Assembly (NCBI RefSeq): GCF_003570705.1
Contig: NZ_QWVT01000008.1
Location: 124,001-188,000 of the forward strand
Length of the DNA stretch: 64,000 nt
Origin: Mesobacillus zeae
Lineage (GTDB): Bacteria > Bacillota > Bacilli > Bacillales > Cytobacillaceae
Reading direction: 5' to 3'
Shown here: piece after piece, positions 18,264-27,737 of the stretch
How the letters are laid out: each line of letters begins with the position of its first letter
Position numbering within the stretch: position 1 is the first letter of the stretch
Notes under the pieces: generated by a model
What the model saw: only the letters and a program-made list of their open reading frames with translations
Told to the model about the DNA's origin: nothing
Database searches by the model: none
Made by a program: the position numbers and the translations under genes

Positions 18264-19241
18264 ATGGCTCAAATGACAATGATTCAAGCGATAACTGATG
18301 CGCTCCGCACAGAACTACGTAATGATCCTAATGTCCTGGTCTTTGGAGAAGACGTTGGGGTCAATGGCGGTGTTTTCCGTGCAACGGAAGGCCTGCAAAA
18401 AGAATTTGGAGAAGAACGGGTATTTGACACTCCGCTTGCTGAATCCGGCATTGGCGGCCTCGCAATCGGACTTGCTCTACAAGGGTACAGGCCCGCAATG
18501 GAAATTCAATTCTTTGGCTTCGTTTACGAAGTAATGGATTCAATTAGCGGACAAATGGCTCGGATGCGTTACCGTTCCGGCGGCCGGTATACTTCGCCGA
18601 TTACAATCCGTTCACCATTCGGCGGCGGAGTCCATACACCTGAAATGCACGCTGACAGCCTTGAAGGCCTAATGGCACAGCAGCCAGGCGTGAAGGTAGT
18701 CATTCCGTCAACACCCTATGATGCTAAAGGCTTGCTGATTTCTTCTATAAGAGATAATGATCCAGTTATTTTCCTTGAACATATGAAACTGTACCGTTCT
18801 TTCCGCCAGGAAGTTCCTGAAGAAGAATACACCATCCCTCTAGGCAAAGCTGAAGTGAAACGCGAAGGCTCCGACTTGACGATCGTTACTTATGGAGCGA
18901 TGGTCCATGAATCTTTGAAGGCTGCAGAAGAGTTGGAAAAAGAAGGCCAGTCAGTAGAGGTAATCGACCTTCGAACAATCATGCCGCTAGATATTGATAC
19001 AATTATTGCGTCAGTAGAAAAAACTGGCCGCGCAATGGTTGTCCAGGAAGCACAGCGCCAGGCAGGCATGGCCGCGCATATTATTGCAGAAATTAATGAG
19101 CGGGCTATCTTGAGTCTTGAAGCACCAGTGCTTCGTGTGGCTGCACCTGACACAGTATTCCCATTCTCTCAGGCAGAATCCGTATGGCTTCCTAACTACA
19201 AAGATGTCATTGAGACTGCTAAAAAAGTACTGGAATTCTAA
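18264..19241 (+). CDS. pdhB: Pyruvate dehydrogenase E1 beta subunit
   Basis: A 325-residue transketolase-like subunit with a pyrimidine-binding domain ([36 protein letters not shown]) and C-terminal transketolase domain ([17 protein letters not shown]). It completes the E1 alpha2beta2 active site. RBS: AAGGAG within the end of pdhA. Tight spacing shows co-transcription. Confidence 0.97.
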   Translation: MAQMTMIQAITDALRTELRNDPNVLVFGEDVGVNGGVFRATEGLQKEFGEERVFDTPLAESGIGGLAIGLALQGYRPAMEIQFFGFVYEVMDSISGQMARMRYRSGGRYTSPITIRSPFGGGVHTPEMHADSLEGLMAQQPGVKVVIPSTPYDAKGLLISSIRDNDPVIFLEHMKLYRSFRQEVPEEEYTIPLGKAEVKREGSDLTIVTYGAMVHESLKAAEELEKEGQSVEVIDLRTIMPLDIDTIIASVEKTGRAMVVQEAQRQAGMAAHIIAEINERAILSLEAPVLRVAAPDTVFPFSQAESVWLPNYKDVIETAKKVLEF

Positions 19242-19298
19242 ACTGTTACAACAATTATTATTCGATAGAGACTGAGATATAAAGGAGGCTGAATATCA

Positions 19299-20669
19299 GT
19301 GGCATTCCAATTTAAGCTGCCAGATATAGGTGAAGGAATTCATGAAGGTGAAATCGTCAAATGGTTCGTAAAACCAGGCGACAAAATCCAGGAAGACGAT
19401 GTACTTTGTGAAGTCCAAAATGATAAAGCAGTTGTAGAAATTCCTTCTCCAGTGACGGGAACAGTTGAAGAGGTTCTTGTAGGTGAAGGAACTGTGGCTA
19501 CAGTAGGACAGGTGCTCATAACATTTGATGCACCAGGATACGAGGACTTGAAATTCAAAGGTGACGAAGAAGACGCGCCGGCTAAGGAAGACAAGTCACA
19601 AAAAACTGAGGCCCAAGTACAATCAACTCTTGAAGCAGGACAAGATATCAAGAAAGAAGAGGCCAGCACGCCAGTCCAGGAAAAATCGACAGGTGCAGGG
19701 GATGCTGGAGCAGCACAGGCTGATACCGATCCAGACCGCCGCATTATTGCAATGCCTTCTGTAAGGAAATACGCTCGTGAAAACGGCATAAACATCCGTC
19801 AAGTTGCTGGTTCTGGAAAGAACGGCCGTGTAATGAAAGATGATGTTGATGCATTCCTGAAGGGCGGATCAGAGCCAACTGCAGCGCCACAGGCAGAAGA
19901 GAAGCAAGAAGGAACACCAGTTTCTTCATCCGAAGCACCAAAAGCAGCATTAGTACCACAGGGACAATATCCTGAAACACGCGAGAAAATGAGTGGAATC
20001 CGCAAAGCAATTGCAAAAGCGATGGTTAATTCCAAGCATACGGCTCCGCATGTTACACTTATGGATGAGATTGATGTTACCAAGCTTGTGGCACACCGCA
20101 AGAAATTCAAGGATGTTGCTACACAGAAAGGAATTAAGCTTACATTCCTTCCTTATGTGGTAAAAGCATTAACAAGTGCGCTGCGTGAATATCCAGTGTT
20201 GAATACTTCCCTCGATGATGCAGCAGGAGAAATTGTCCAGAAGCATTACTACAATATCGGAATCGCTGCCGACACGGATAAAGGCCTGCTGGTTCCAGTT
20301 GTAAAAGATGCAGACCGCAAGTCTGTATTCTCGATTTCTGCTGAAATCAATGAACTTGCTGGAAAAGCACGCGATGGCAAACTTGCTCCTGATGAAATGA
20401 AAGGTGCTTCATGCACAATTACAAACATCGGTTCTGCTGGCGGGCAGTGGTTTACACCAGTTATCAACCACCCAGAGGTTGCCATTCTCGGCATTGGGCG
20501 TATTGCTGAAAAGCCAATTGTCAGAGATGGAGAAATTGTAGCTGCGCCGGTACTGGCCTTGTCATTGAGCTTCGACCACCGAATGATTGACGGAGCGACT
20601 GCGCAGAATGCTTTGAACCACATCAAACGTTTGTTGAACGATCCAGAACTATTGTTAATGGAGGCGTAA
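19299..20669 (+). CDS. pdhC: Dihydrolipoamide acetyltransferase (E2)
   Basis: A 456-residue E2. The N-terminal lipoyl domain (residues 1-80) has its lipoyl-Lys in [11 protein letters not shown]; an Ala/Pro/Glu-rich linker of about 60 residues follows. The E3/E1-binding domain ([26 protein letters not shown]) is near 150-185, and the catalytic domain ends with the [10 protein letters not shown] active-site motif. It builds the 60-mer core of the PDH complex. GTG start with AAAGGAGG. There is one lipoyl domain, as usual for Gram-positive E2. Confidence 0.97.
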   Translation: MAFQFKLPDIGEGIHEGEIVKWFVKPGDKIQEDDVLCEVQNDKAVVEIPSPVTGTVEEVLVGEGTVATVGQVLITFDAPGYEDLKFKGDEEDAPAKEDKSQKTEAQVQSTLEAGQDIKKEEASTPVQEKSTGAGDAGAAQADTDPDRRIIAMPSVRKYARENGINIRQVAGSGKNGRVMKDDVDAFLKGGSEPTAAPQAEEKQEGTPVSSSEAPKAALVPQGQYPETREKMSGIRKAIAKAMVNSKHTAPHVTLMDEIDVTKLVAHRKKFKDVATQKGIKLTFLPYVVKALTSALREYPVLNTSLDDAAGEIVQKHYYNIGIAADTDKGLLVPVVKDADRKSVFSISAEINELAGKARDGKLAPDEMKGASCTITNIGSAGGQWFTPVINHPEVAILGIGRIAEKPIVRDGEIVAAPVLALSLSFDHRMIDGATAQNALNHIKRLLNDPELLLMEA

Positions 20670-20673
20670 TAAA

Positions 20674-22083
20674 ATGGTAGTAGGAGATTTTCCAATTGAG
20701 ACAGATACGATAGTCATAGGTGCAGGCCCTGGCGGTTATGTGGCAGCGATTCGCGCTGCCCAGCTTGGCCAAAAGGTTACAATTGTTGAAAAAGGAACGG
20801 TAGGCGGAGTTTGTCTTAATGTTGGCTGCATCCCTTCCAAGGCATTGATTGCAGCAGGTCATCGTTATGAAAATGCGCTGCATTCTGCTGATATGGGAAT
20901 TACAGCGGAAAATGTCACTCTTGATTTTTCGAAAGTACAGGAATTCAAATCCAATGTTGTTAATAAGCTGACCGGGGGAGTTAAAGGGCTGCTGAAAGGC
21001 AACAAGATTGACAGCGTCAGTGGTGAAGCATATTTTGTTGATGCAAACACCCTTCGTGTAATGGATGAAACATCTGCACAAACTTATACTTTCAAAAATG
21101 CAATTATCGCGACAGGCTCACGTCCGATTGAAATTCCTGCATTTAAGTATTCTAAGCGTGTGCTTGATTCAACTGGTGCATTGGCTCTTAAAGAGCTTCC
21201 TAAGAGCATCGTTGTCATCGGCGGAGGCTATATTGGTACCGAGTTGGGCGGAGCGTATGCAAGCTTCGGCACAAAAGTAACCATCCTTGAAGGTGCCGAT
21301 GAAATCCTGAACGGTTTTGAAAAGCAAATGTCCGCGCTGGTAAAACGCAATCTTAAGAAAAAAGGTGCGGAAGTAATCACAAAGGCGCTTGCAAAAGGTG
21401 TCGAAGAGACGGAAGACAGCGTAACCGTTAAGTATGAAGTAAAAGGGGAAGAGCAGCAAATCGAAGCCGATTACGTCTTTGTCATGGTTGGCCGCAAGCC
21501 AAATACCGATGAACTTGGCCTAGAACAGGCTGGAGTCGAACTCGGAGAGCGCGGAATTATCAAGATTGATAAACAATGCAGGACAAATATCAGCAATATT
21601 TACGCGATTGGCGATGTAGTTGAAGGACCACCGCTTGCGCATAAAGCTTCTTATGAAGGGAAAATTGCTGCAGAAGCCATTGCAGGCCATACTTCCGAGA
21701 TTGACTATTTAGGCATTCCGGCTGTTGTGTTCTCAGACCCAGAGCTTGCTTCTGTAGGATACACGGAAAAACAGGCGAAAGAAGAAGGTCTTGAAGTGGC
21801 TGCTGCGAAGTTCCCGTTTGCTGCAAACGGTCGTGCGCTTTCACTTAACGAGTCAGACGGATTCCTGAAGCTTGTTACTCGCAAAGGAGACGGTCTTGTT
21901 ATAGGCGCTCAAATTGCCGGATCTAATGCTTCCGATATGATCGCTGAATTGGGTCTCGCAATCGAAGCAGGCATGACTGCTGAAGACCTTGCGATGACTA
22001 TCCATGCGCATCCAACTCTTGGTGAAATCACCATGGAGGCTGCTGAAGTAGCGCTTGGTAATCCGATTCACATCATTAAGTAA
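20674..22083 (+). CDS. pdhD: Dihydrolipoamide dehydrogenase (E3)
   Basis: A 469-residue FAD flavoprotein. FAD motif [10 protein letters not shown] near the start, redox disulfide [16 protein letters not shown] motif [17 protein letters not shown], and the C-terminal dimer-interface catalytic pair HAHPTLGE. It reoxidises lipoate in PDH and probably in the other 2-oxoacid dehydrogenases. Last gene of pdhABCD, 4 bp after pdhC, with a strong terminator after it. Confidence 0.97.
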   Translation: MVVGDFPIETDTIVIGAGPGGYVAAIRAAQLGQKVTIVEKGTVGGVCLNVGCIPSKALIAAGHRYENALHSADMGITAENVTLDFSKVQEFKSNVVNKLTGGVKGLLKGNKIDSVSGEAYFVDANTLRVMDETSAQTYTFKNAIIATGSRPIEIPAFKYSKRVLDSTGALALKELPKSIVVIGGGYIGTELGGAYASFGTKVTILEGADEILNGFEKQMSALVKRNLKKKGAEVITKALAKGVEETEDSVTVKYEVKGEEQQIEADYVFVMVGRKPNTDELGLEQAGVELGERGIIKIDKQCRTNISNIYAIGDVVEGPPLAHKASYEGKIAAEAIAGHTSEIDYLGIPAVVFSDPELASVGYTEKQAKEEGLEVAAAKFPFAANGRALSLNESDGFLKLVTRKGDGLVIGAQIAGSNASDMIAELGLAIEAGMTAEDLAMTIHAHPTLGEITMEAAEVALGNPIHIIK

Positions 22084-22095
22084 TAGTATAAAAAA

Positions 22096-22127
22096 AACCT
22101 TTCCCGAGTCAGGGGAAGGTTTTTTTG
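22096..22127 (+). terminator. Terminator of the pdh operon
   Basis: The 10-bp stem AACCTTTCCC/GGGGAAGGTT (one G-U) is followed by T7. Confidence 0.92.
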
Positions 22128-22145
22128 TACTGTCGATAGCCATAT

Positions 22146-22541
22146 TTAATGAGGAGGCCTTTTACTGTCATTGCTTAATTCTTTTGCAATCCGCATAATA
22201 ATCTGCTCTTTAGTTGCTTGTCCGTACACCTTTACAGACACCTGATCATTATAAAGAATAAGGATGGCAGGCCCTTTGTCGATTCCAAAGACTTTGTAAT
22301 ATGGATCTGCTTTGTCTGGAGTTAGAATCACCATATTTTGCATGGTATCCGGGAAATCTTCTTTTAATTCTATAATTGCGTCATAATAGGGAGCTTCGTT
22401 TGCATCATTGCTCTCATCTGAGAAAAAAACCACTTGCTTGACATCTTCGTTAATCTCAAGGTCCTCAGTTTCTTCGGCAAGGCTGCAGGATGATGTAAAT
22501 AAAAGAAAAGAAGCAGCAACAGCAATAGACAGGCCTTTCAT
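22146..22541 (-). CDS. Small lipoprotein, probable Slp (peptidoglycan-associated) homologue
   Basis: A 131-residue lipoprotein: signal peptide with lipobox FTSSC (Cys19), an acidic linker, then a compact alpha/beta domain (VKQVVFFSDESNDANEAPYYDAIIELKEDF...AILILYNDQVSVKVYGQATKEQIIMRI) that resembles a thioredoxin-like fold lacking the CxxC pair. By position (next to pdhD) it corresponds to slp of B. subtilis, annotated as a small peptidoglycan-associated lipoprotein. It is convergent with pdhD. Confidence 0.6.
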   Translation of the reverse strand: MKGLSIAVAASFLLFTSSCSLAEETEDLEINEDVKQVVFFSDESNDANEAPYYDAIIELKEDFPDTMQNMVILTPDKADPYYKVFGIDKGPAILILYNDQVSVKVYGQATKEQIIMRIAKELSNDSKRPPH

Positions 22542-22746
22542 TTATCTTGCCTCACTTTTTTGGATTATGGAGATATATTCCTTCCCGTCATCCATGATTA
22601 CAGTCATTTTATCATAGATATTTCCCAATACCTTCCTTGTCATTAGAATGTTACATAAATGAAAAATAAACAGAGTTTTTAGGCATATACTTTAGTAATC
22701 CAGCCAATATGACACAGTGAAACAAATCCTGGGAAGTGAAGCATAC

Positions 22747-22992
22747 GTGAAAATATATACAGTTATCCTTATCCAAATAATGATATGGAGCGGTTATACT
22801 TTATTGGAATGGCTGTCGCAGCACGACAAGCCTGAATATAATATTATGATGTTCTTAGTGTTTTTTTATCTTGCGCTTGTTGTCGGGAACTTCCTTATGA
22901 ATTCAGCGAAGAAAACGGCAGGTGCTACGTTGGCAAGCCTTTTACTCTATGTTCTTTTCTATTTTGTTATGTCCATCGCCGCTGGCAGGTAA
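22747..22992 (+). CDS. Small membrane protein of unknown function
   Basis: About 81 residues with three hydrophobic segments: YTVILIQIMIWSGYTLL, IMMFLVFFYLALVVGNFLM and the C-terminal LASLLLYVLFYFVMSIA. I chose GTG 22747 because of purine-rich GGGAAGTGAAG upstream; an in-frame GTG at 22717 has no ribosome site. No family is recognised. It lies between the slp-like gene and a DUF1885 gene, with a hairpin after it. Confidence 0.6.
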   Translation: MKIYTVILIQIMIWSGYTLLEWLSQHDKPEYNIMMFLVFFYLALVVGNFLMNSAKKTAGATLASLLLYVLFYFVMSIAAGR

Positions 22993-23013
22993 GAGGGGGA
23001 CTTTTGGGTAAGA

Positions 23014-23039
23014 AAAGGCAGCATTGTATGCTGCCTTAC
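23014..23039. terminator. Hairpin between the small membrane protein and DUF1885 gene
   Basis: AAGGCAGCAT/ATGCTGCCTT is a perfect 10-bp stem with a 3-nt loop. The U-tract is better on the - strand (TTTTCTT), so it mainly ends the DUF1885 transcript. Confidence 0.65.
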
Positions 23040-23048
23040 CGTGAAGCG

Positions 23049-23483
23049 TTATTTTCTTGGGTAAAAATACATGATTCGTCCATTAAAAAGATGAAGTTCA
23101 CCCTGCAGCTTTTTGGCCGCGAATTTACAAAACTCATTTGCTTTTCCTTTGTCTCCGGCAGTTGCTGCTTCCGGAAGCGTAATCTGGATATAGGCTTGTT
23201 GCCTTTCGGCCCCTTCGTTATCAATTACTGTCTCGGTATCAATGCCAATTAAGATGGCGTGATAGCGGTCAAGATTGGAGAATAAGTAAAACCATGATCC
23301 TTTTCCAGACTCTTTTTCTTTAATTTCGTAAGGGAAAGCTGAATCTTCATAATTCCACCCGACCTGGTCGCCTGTTTTCCCGGCAATTTCTTTATAATAA
23401 GAAAATAGATCTTTCAATTCATCCGTGGTAATCGCCTCTTTGACTGACGACGGAACGAGTTTTATGTAAGCTGAATTTGACAT
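23049..23483 (-). CDS. DUF1885 family protein
   Basis: A 144-residue soluble protein with the DUF1885 pattern: MSNSAYIKLVPSSVKEAITTDELKDLFSYY, then FSNLDRYHAILIGI and the C-terminal GELHLFNGRIMYFYPRK. The family is confined to Bacillaceae and has no assigned function. I chose ATG 23483 (MSNSAYIK) over the in-frame ATG at 23504 because the family starts there and GGGGATGG precedes it. Confidence 0.75.
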   Translation of the reverse strand: MSNSAYIKLVPSSVKEAITTDELKDLFSYYKEIAGKTGDQVGWNYEDSAFPYEIKEKESGKGSWFYLFSNLDRYHAILIGIDTETVIDNEGAERQQAYIQITLPEAATAGDKGKANEFCKFAAKKLQGELHLFNGRIMYFYPRK

Positions 23484-23640
23484 TTTCCATCCCCTGCTTT
23501 CCATCTCTTTTATCTATTATTCTAGCACTTACAGAATACAGCGACAACTTGGCCTTATCAACATGCATGTTAGCTTGCAAAAATGCCTGACATCATTTAT
23601 AATAATATTATAAATAATCAGAAAAAAGGAGGAGTCAGCT

Positions 23641-23940
23641 ATGGATTTATTCGAAAAGCTTTATGATGAACACGAAAAGGTAAGTGTAAGGTTTGTTGGT
23701 TTTACAACAGATGAAACCCGCTATGACTTTGGTATCGTGTATACGAATATGTTTTTCGGAAAACCGCTTATCGTTTGTATGCAGACAGGACGATCCGCAC
23801 TCCTCGCCTCCGATGACCTCAACAATATCGAATACCTTCAAAAAGCCTTCAGTATAAAAGAAACGAAACAAGCTGCTGATTTAGCGGAATTTTTCCAGGA
23901 AGCACTTCCAACATTGCCGTTTGAAACTCAATACGAATAA
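23641..23940 (+). CDS. DUF3055 family protein
   Basis: A 99-residue cytosolic protein with the DUF3055 pattern MDLFEKLYDEHEKVSVRFVGFTTDETRYDFGIVYTNMFFGKPLIVCMQTGRSALL. Function unknown; widespread in Bacillales. AAAGGAGGAG precedes the ATG and a terminator follows the stop, so it is an independent unit. Confidence 0.8.
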   Translation: MDLFEKLYDEHEKVSVRFVGFTTDETRYDFGIVYTNMFFGKPLIVCMQTGRSALLASDDLNNIEYLQKAFSIKETKQAADLAEFFQEALPTLPFETQYE

Positions 23941-23966
23941 AAAACAGGCTGCGGCCTGTTTTTTAT
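23941..23966 (+). terminator. Terminator of the DUF3055 gene
   Basis: AAAACAGGC/GCCTGTTTT (9 bp, 4-nt loop) is followed by TTATT. Confidence 0.9.
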
Positions 23967-24057
23967 TGTGACATACTATTTGACCGTGTAAGTCGGATAA
24001 TAAAATTTAAAAGAATAAACGTTAATGAAAAAACATAATATGTTATACAATTAACAC

Positions 24058-24113
24058 TTGAAATTATAATAATGTTATATTATTATTGATTTATGAGTTA
24101 TTAAGCGCTTTCA
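24058..24113 (+). promoter_or_regulatory. SR1 promoter with overlapping cre site
   Basis: A promoter TTGAAA (24058) - 17 bp - TATTAT (24081-24086) predicts a start near 24093. A strong catabolite-responsive element, TGAAAGCGCTTAAT on the - strand (24100-24113), lies just after the start. This matches 12 of 14 cre positions and would let CcpA repress, as known for B. subtilis SR1, which CcpA and mainly CcpN control. Confidence 0.75.
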
Positions 24114-24147
24114 AAAACTTATTAAAAGGAAATGGGGTTAGAACAAA

Positions 24148-24273
24148 TGGGTACAATCGTATGTCAGTCCTGTAATTCAACCATTGATCATTTTGAAGAT
24201 GAAAAGGTTTCTGTCCTTTATTCCCACAAATGCAATTGCTGTGATACAGAAAATCATGAACAACAAAAATAAT
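24148..24273 (+). CDS. sr1P: SR1P, GapA-binding peptide encoded by SR1
   Basis: A 41-residue peptide beginning MGTIVCQSCNSTIDHFEDEK and ending with a second Cys cluster (CNCCDTENHEQQK). The pattern fits SR1P of B. subtilis (39 aa): CxxC near the N-terminus, FEDEK core and C-terminal Cys pair suggest metal binding. SR1P binds the glycolytic GapA, stabilises gapA mRNA and enhances the GapA-RNase J1 interaction (family knowledge); rnjA is 11 kb away in this window. Ribosome site AAAGGAAATGGGG is somewhat distant from the ATG. Confidence 0.9.
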
Positions 24274-24285
24274 CCTTTCTTTTCA

Positions 24286-24311
24286 AGCCCGCTAATGCAG
24301 CGGGCTTTTTT
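24286..24311 (+). terminator. Terminator of SR1
   Basis: AGCCCGCT/AGCGGGCT (8 bp, 5-nt loop) is followed by T6. Confidence 0.93.
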
Positions 24312-24320
24312 GCTGCAAAA

Positions 24321-24352
24321 AAAAGGCGTGTCCTTTACGGACACGGCCTTTT
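24321..24352 (-). terminator. Terminator of speA
   Basis: On the - strand the stem (AAGGCCGTGTCC/GGACACGCCTT, one bulge) is followed by eight T. It lies 10 bp after the SR1 terminator, so the two convergent units are insulated back to back. Confidence 0.88.
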
Positions 24353-24360
24353 CTAAACAT

Positions 24361-25830
24361 TTATTGGATTGCTTTATGTTCTTTAATAACACGTACCATC
24401 TTCAGTTCTGTATCCTCAGGACCTTGAACAGGAAGTCCTGCGTCGACATTCATGATAATGTACCGAAGATTTTCAGCAGTAATGATTTCACCAGGAATGA
24501 AAATAGGGATACCTGGCGGATAGACCATGACAAACTCCGCAATGATTCTTCCTTCCGACTCTGCGAATGGAATGACTTCTGTCTCGGAATAAAATGCATC
24601 CCTTGGAGTCAAGGCCAGCAGCGGTATATCGGGCAGGATCACTTGGACATGAACTTTCTCAGCAGACGAGTGGAAAGTGCGTGAGAGGTCCTTTAAAGCC
24701 TCTACTAGCGCATCTCCATCCGCATCAGTATCCCCAGGTGTAATGATGCAAAGTATATTGTAAAGGTCGGAAAGTTCTACTTCTATATTATGGTGTTCAC
24801 GAAGCCACTTTTCTACAGCATATCCAGATATTCCAAGGTCTTTAACGGAAACTGTCAGCTTGGTTGGATCGTAGTCGAATGTTGCCTGGGTGCCTAGGAT
24901 TTCTTCACCGACACAATACAGATGTTCGACTTGATTGATTTCCTTCCGAAGCCTTTGCGAAAGCTTGATGGTTCTGTCGATAAGTTCACGTCCCTCGGTA
25001 ACAAGCCTTCTTCTCGCTACATCTAATGATGCCATAAGCAGATAGGAAGTGGAGGTTGTTGTTAGCATACTGAGGATAGATTGTACCCTCTTATGGGAAA
25101 CAAGACCTTCTTTTACATTCAGGATGGAACTCTGCGTCATGGAACCGCCCAGCTTGTGTACGCTAGTTGCAGCCATATCCGCACCAGCCTGCATTGCTGA
25201 CATTGGCAAATCCTCATGGAAGTGTATATGGACGCCGTGTGCTTCATCTACGAGGACGGGTACATCGTAGGAGTGGGCAATTTCCACGATTTTTTTCAAA
25301 TCTGCGCTGAAACCAAAGTAAGTTGGATTGATGACGAGAACACCTTTGGCATCTGGATGCTGTTCAAGAGCTTTTTCGACAGAATCTGTTGTAATCCCGT
25401 GGGATATCCCGAGCTTTTCATCAATTTGCGGATGAATGAAAATTGGAACCGCACCTGAAAAAACAATCGCAGACATGACGGATTTATGGACATTCCTTGG
25501 CACGATAATTTTATCTCCAGGCCCGCATACGGCCATGATCATCGCAATAATCGCACCGCTTGTTCCTTGTACGGAGAAAAATGTATGGTCTGCGCCAAAT
25601 GCTTCTGCTGCCAGATCCTGGGCTTCCTTGATGATCCCCTTTGGCGAATGGAGGTCATCAAGCGGGCCTATGTTGATTAAATCGATGGACAGCGCATTGT
25701 CACCAATGAATTCACGGAATTCAGGATCAATGCCGCTTCCTTTTTTATGTCCGGGTATATGAAATTGGACCGGATTTCTTTTTGCATGTTTTAACAGTCC
25801 GCTGAATAACGGTGTTTCAGATTGAGACAA
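24361..25830 (-). CDS. speA: Arginine decarboxylase (biosynthetic, Orn/Lys/Arg family)
   Basis: A 489-residue fold-type I PLP decarboxylase. N-terminal FHIPGHKKGSG, the cofactor Asp region PVLVDEAHGVH, the Schiff-base Lys in ATSVHKLGGSMTQSS, and the C-terminal substrate domain ending GPEDTELKMVRVIKEHKAIQ. It makes agmatine for polyamine synthesis. The start TTG 25830 gives MSQSETPLFSG, matching the B. subtilis N-terminus and length (490), with AAAGGGTG upstream; a GTG three codons earlier is the alternative. speA next to SR1 is the B. subtilis arrangement. Confidence 0.93.
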   Translation of the reverse strand: MSQSETPLFSGLLKHAKRNPVQFHIPGHKKGSGIDPEFREFIGDNALSIDLINIGPLDDLHSPKGIIKEAQDLAAEAFGADHTFFSVQGTSGAIIAMIMAVCGPGDKIIVPRNVHKSVMSAIVFSGAVPIFIHPQIDEKLGISHGITTDSVEKALEQHPDAKGVLVINPTYFGFSADLKKIVEIAHSYDVPVLVDEAHGVHIHFHEDLPMSAMQAGADMAATSVHKLGGSMTQSSILNVKEGLVSHKRVQSILSMLTTTSTSYLLMASLDVARRRLVTEGRELIDRTIKLSQRLRKEINQVEHLYCVGEEILGTQATFDYDPTKLTVSVKDLGISGYAVEKWLREHHNIEVELSDLYNILCIITPGDTDADGDALVEALKDLSRTFHSSAEKVHVQVILPDIPLLALTPRDAFYSETEVIPFAESEGRIIAEFVMVYPPGIPIFIPGEIITAENLRYIIMNVDAGLPVQGPEDTELKMVRVIKEHKAIQ

Positions 25831-26056
25831 AAGATCCACACCCTTTTTCTATAAAGTGATTTCTTGAAGCAAGTTTTTTCTAGCAAATAAAACAAGTGAA
25901 TTATAGCACTATTCATACCCATTGCAAAGAAATTTCATTACAAAATTCGCAGTCTGTTCCAGTCCCCGGGCGTCTAAGCTACCGGAAAAGGAGGAGTTGC
26001 GGGCCAGGAAGGCGAATTAGACAAATTATTGAATAATTATAAAAGGAGATGTACAT

Positions 26057-27016
26057 ATGGAGTGGGAAACAAGGGTAGCAAAACTGCTGGGGATTAAATA
26101 CCCCATCATTCAGGGAGGGCTAGCCTACTTGGCTTATGCGGAACTTGCATCTGCCGTGTCCAACGCAGGGGGGCTTGGACAAATAACAGCAATGTCACTT
26201 CCAGGACCGGAAGCCTTGCGGGAAGAGATCAGGAAGCTGAAAAAAATGACGGACAAACCGTTTGGTGTGAATTTTGCAATCGGCCAGCATGGCAGGCCAT
26301 TCTCTCACTTTCTGGACGTTGCAATCGAAGAAGAAGTTCCTGTCATCTCTATGACAGGCGGTAACCCTTCCCCGATTTTTGACCAGCTTAAAGGCATCAA
26401 CGTGAAAAAACTTGTTCTTGTTGCAGCCAAAAGGCAGGCGGAAAAAGCGGAAGAGCTTGGTGCGGACGCTGTAATGGCTGTAGGGCACGAAGGCGGGGGA
26501 CACCTTGGCAAACATGACATAGGAACAATGGTGCTTATTCCGAGTGTCGCCGATGCTGTAAGCATTCCGGTGATTGCTTCAGGCGGTATTGGAGATGGCC
26601 GGGGTCTGATGGCTGCACTCAGCCTTGGTGCAGAGGGTATTGAAATGGGAACAAGATTTATCGCGACGAAGGAATGTGTCCACGCAAATGATAAGTACAA
26701 GAACACACTTGTGAAGGGAACAGAGAGCGATACGGTTGTTATTAAGAAGACATTAGGTTCGCCGGCAAGGGCAATAGCAGGAGCTCTTACAGAGCGAATA
26801 TTGCAGATCGAGAAGGCTGAGGGTGGGTATGAAGCATTAAAGGAACTCATTGGCGGAGATGCCAATAAAAAGTTTATATATGAAGGCGATGACGAAAAGG
26901 GTTTTGCATGGGCCGGGCAGGTAATGGGCTTGATCAAAGATGTACCTTCCGCTGGAGAATTAATAGAAACAATGATTAAGGAAGCGGATGAAATCAGGAA
27001 AAAGTGGTCTAAATAA
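26057..27016 (+). CDS. NAD(P)H-dependent flavin oxidoreductase, nitronate monooxygenase-like
   Basis: A 319-residue FMN TIM barrel of the 2-nitropropane dioxygenase/FabK group. Motifs: [41 protein letters not shown] with the active-site His, and the FMN-phosphate region [13 protein letters not shown]...[11 protein letters not shown]. It could be a nitronate monooxygenase or a FabK-type enoyl-ACP reductase; the overall pattern is closer to YrpB-like oxidoreductases. It is not in the B. subtilis order between speA and yktA. RBS: AAAAGGAGATG. Confidence 0.85.
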   Translation: MEWETRVAKLLGIKYPIIQGGLAYLAYAELASAVSNAGGLGQITAMSLPGPEALREEIRKLKKMTDKPFGVNFAIGQHGRPFSHFLDVAIEEEVPVISMTGGNPSPIFDQLKGINVKKLVLVAAKRQAEKAEELGADAVMAVGHEGGGHLGKHDIGTMVLIPSVADAVSIPVIASGGIGDGRGLMAALSLGAEGIEMGTRFIATKECVHANDKYKNTLVKGTESDTVVIKKTLGSPARAIAGALTERILQIEKAEGGYEALKELIGGDANKKFIYEGDDEKGFAWAGQVMGLIKDVPSAGELIETMIKEADEIRKKWSK

Positions 27017-27089
27017 TGGTACAGGTTGCAACATTGAAGGAAGATGGTTACAATCAACACGTATTTTTATTTTAGAAACGGGTGAGCAA

Positions 27090-27362
27090 ATGGAATACCA
27101 ATATCCGATTGACCACACTTGGAGCACAGACGAAATCATTGATGTCGTCCGATTCTTTGAGTGCATTGAAGAGGCCTATGAAAAAGGAATCAACAGGGAA
27201 GAACTGCTGTCAGCCTATCGGCGTTTCAAAGAGATTGTCCCTGGTAAGGCTGATGAAAAGAACCTCTTGAATGAATTTGAGGAAGTGAGCGGGTACTCCT
27301 CTTACAAGACTGTAAAAGCCGCAAGGGAATCGGAAGAAAATCAACGGGTTAAAATGAAATAA
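27090..27362 (+). CDS. yktA: UPF0223 family protein YktA
   Basis: A 90-residue helical protein, [33 protein letters not shown]...[15 protein letters not shown], matching B. subtilis YktA (88 aa). Unknown function. I chose ATG 27090, which starts with the conserved MEYQYP and has GGGTGA upstream; the open frame reaching back to 26988 overlaps the upstream flavoprotein gene and is not used. Confidence 0.92.
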   Translation: MEYQYPIDHTWSTDEIIDVVRFFECIEEAYEKGINREELLSAYRRFKEIVPGKADEKNLLNEFEEVSGYSSYKTVKAARESEENQRVKMK

Positions 27363-27430
27363 TAACAAACGCCTATTACACCCTTTGCTGCTGAAAAAGG
27401 TACTTTTAGCCGATTGGGCCGCGTGTTAGG

Positions 27431-27482
27431 AAAAGGCCGCCACTACTTAGCTAATCTTAGCTTGGTTAATGGCGGCCTTTTC
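27431..27482. terminator. Long-stem hairpin after yktA
   Basis: AAAAGGCCGCCA/TGGCGGCCTTTT is a perfect 12-bp stem. Its 27-nt loop itself holds AGCTAA-TC-TTAGCT. T4 follows on both strands. Confidence 0.8.
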
Positions 27483-27554
27483 GTGTTTTTGAAAGCCATG
27501 TGTTCTACTTTTTGATGAATACGGAAGATACCGCTTTTTTACTTATCGGGAAAT

Positions 27555-27596
27555 AATCCGGCAGCCCTTCAAAGGAGCGCTGCCGGATTGTTTTTT
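27555..27596 (+). terminator. Second terminator-type hairpin before yktB
   Basis: AATCCGGCAGC/GCTGCCGGATT is a perfect 11-bp stem followed by GTTTTTT. Confidence 0.88.
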
Positions 27597-27737
27597 ACTT
27601 AAAGTTATTCAGTAGCTTTATTGTCTGGTTTCTTGGCGTCTGGCCAAACTGACTTTGATTGATCAGGCGATTTTGCAAGAAGAAGAAAACGAATATTTTG
27701 GGCGTTATCAATACCATTAACAAGGTATTTGCAAGGT

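Larger units (their letters stand above)
24093..24311 (+). ncRNA. SR1-like dual-function small RNA
   Basis: A predicted transcript of about 219 nt, from the promoter at 24058-24086 to the terminator at 24286-24311. It contains the SR1P ORF. In B. subtilis the 205-nt SR1 lies next to speA, base-pairs with ahrC mRNA (arginine catabolism activator) and encodes SR1P. Position, length, promoter, cre and encoded peptide agree here. Whether the ahrC-pairing segments are kept cannot be checked without the ahrC sequence. Confidence 0.85.
27363..27737. other. 375-bp gap between yktA and yktB with two tandem hairpins
   Basis: It holds two strong + strand hairpins (27431-27482 and 27555-27596) and, on the - strand after the yktB stop, about 40 codons of open, coding-like but start-less sequence (27605-27737). 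Nothing else is recognised. Confidence 0.6.

Noticed and set aside
23004-23252. 82-codon + strand ORF
   Set aside because: It overlaps a hairpin and the DUF1885 gene on the other strand; its composition is non-coding.
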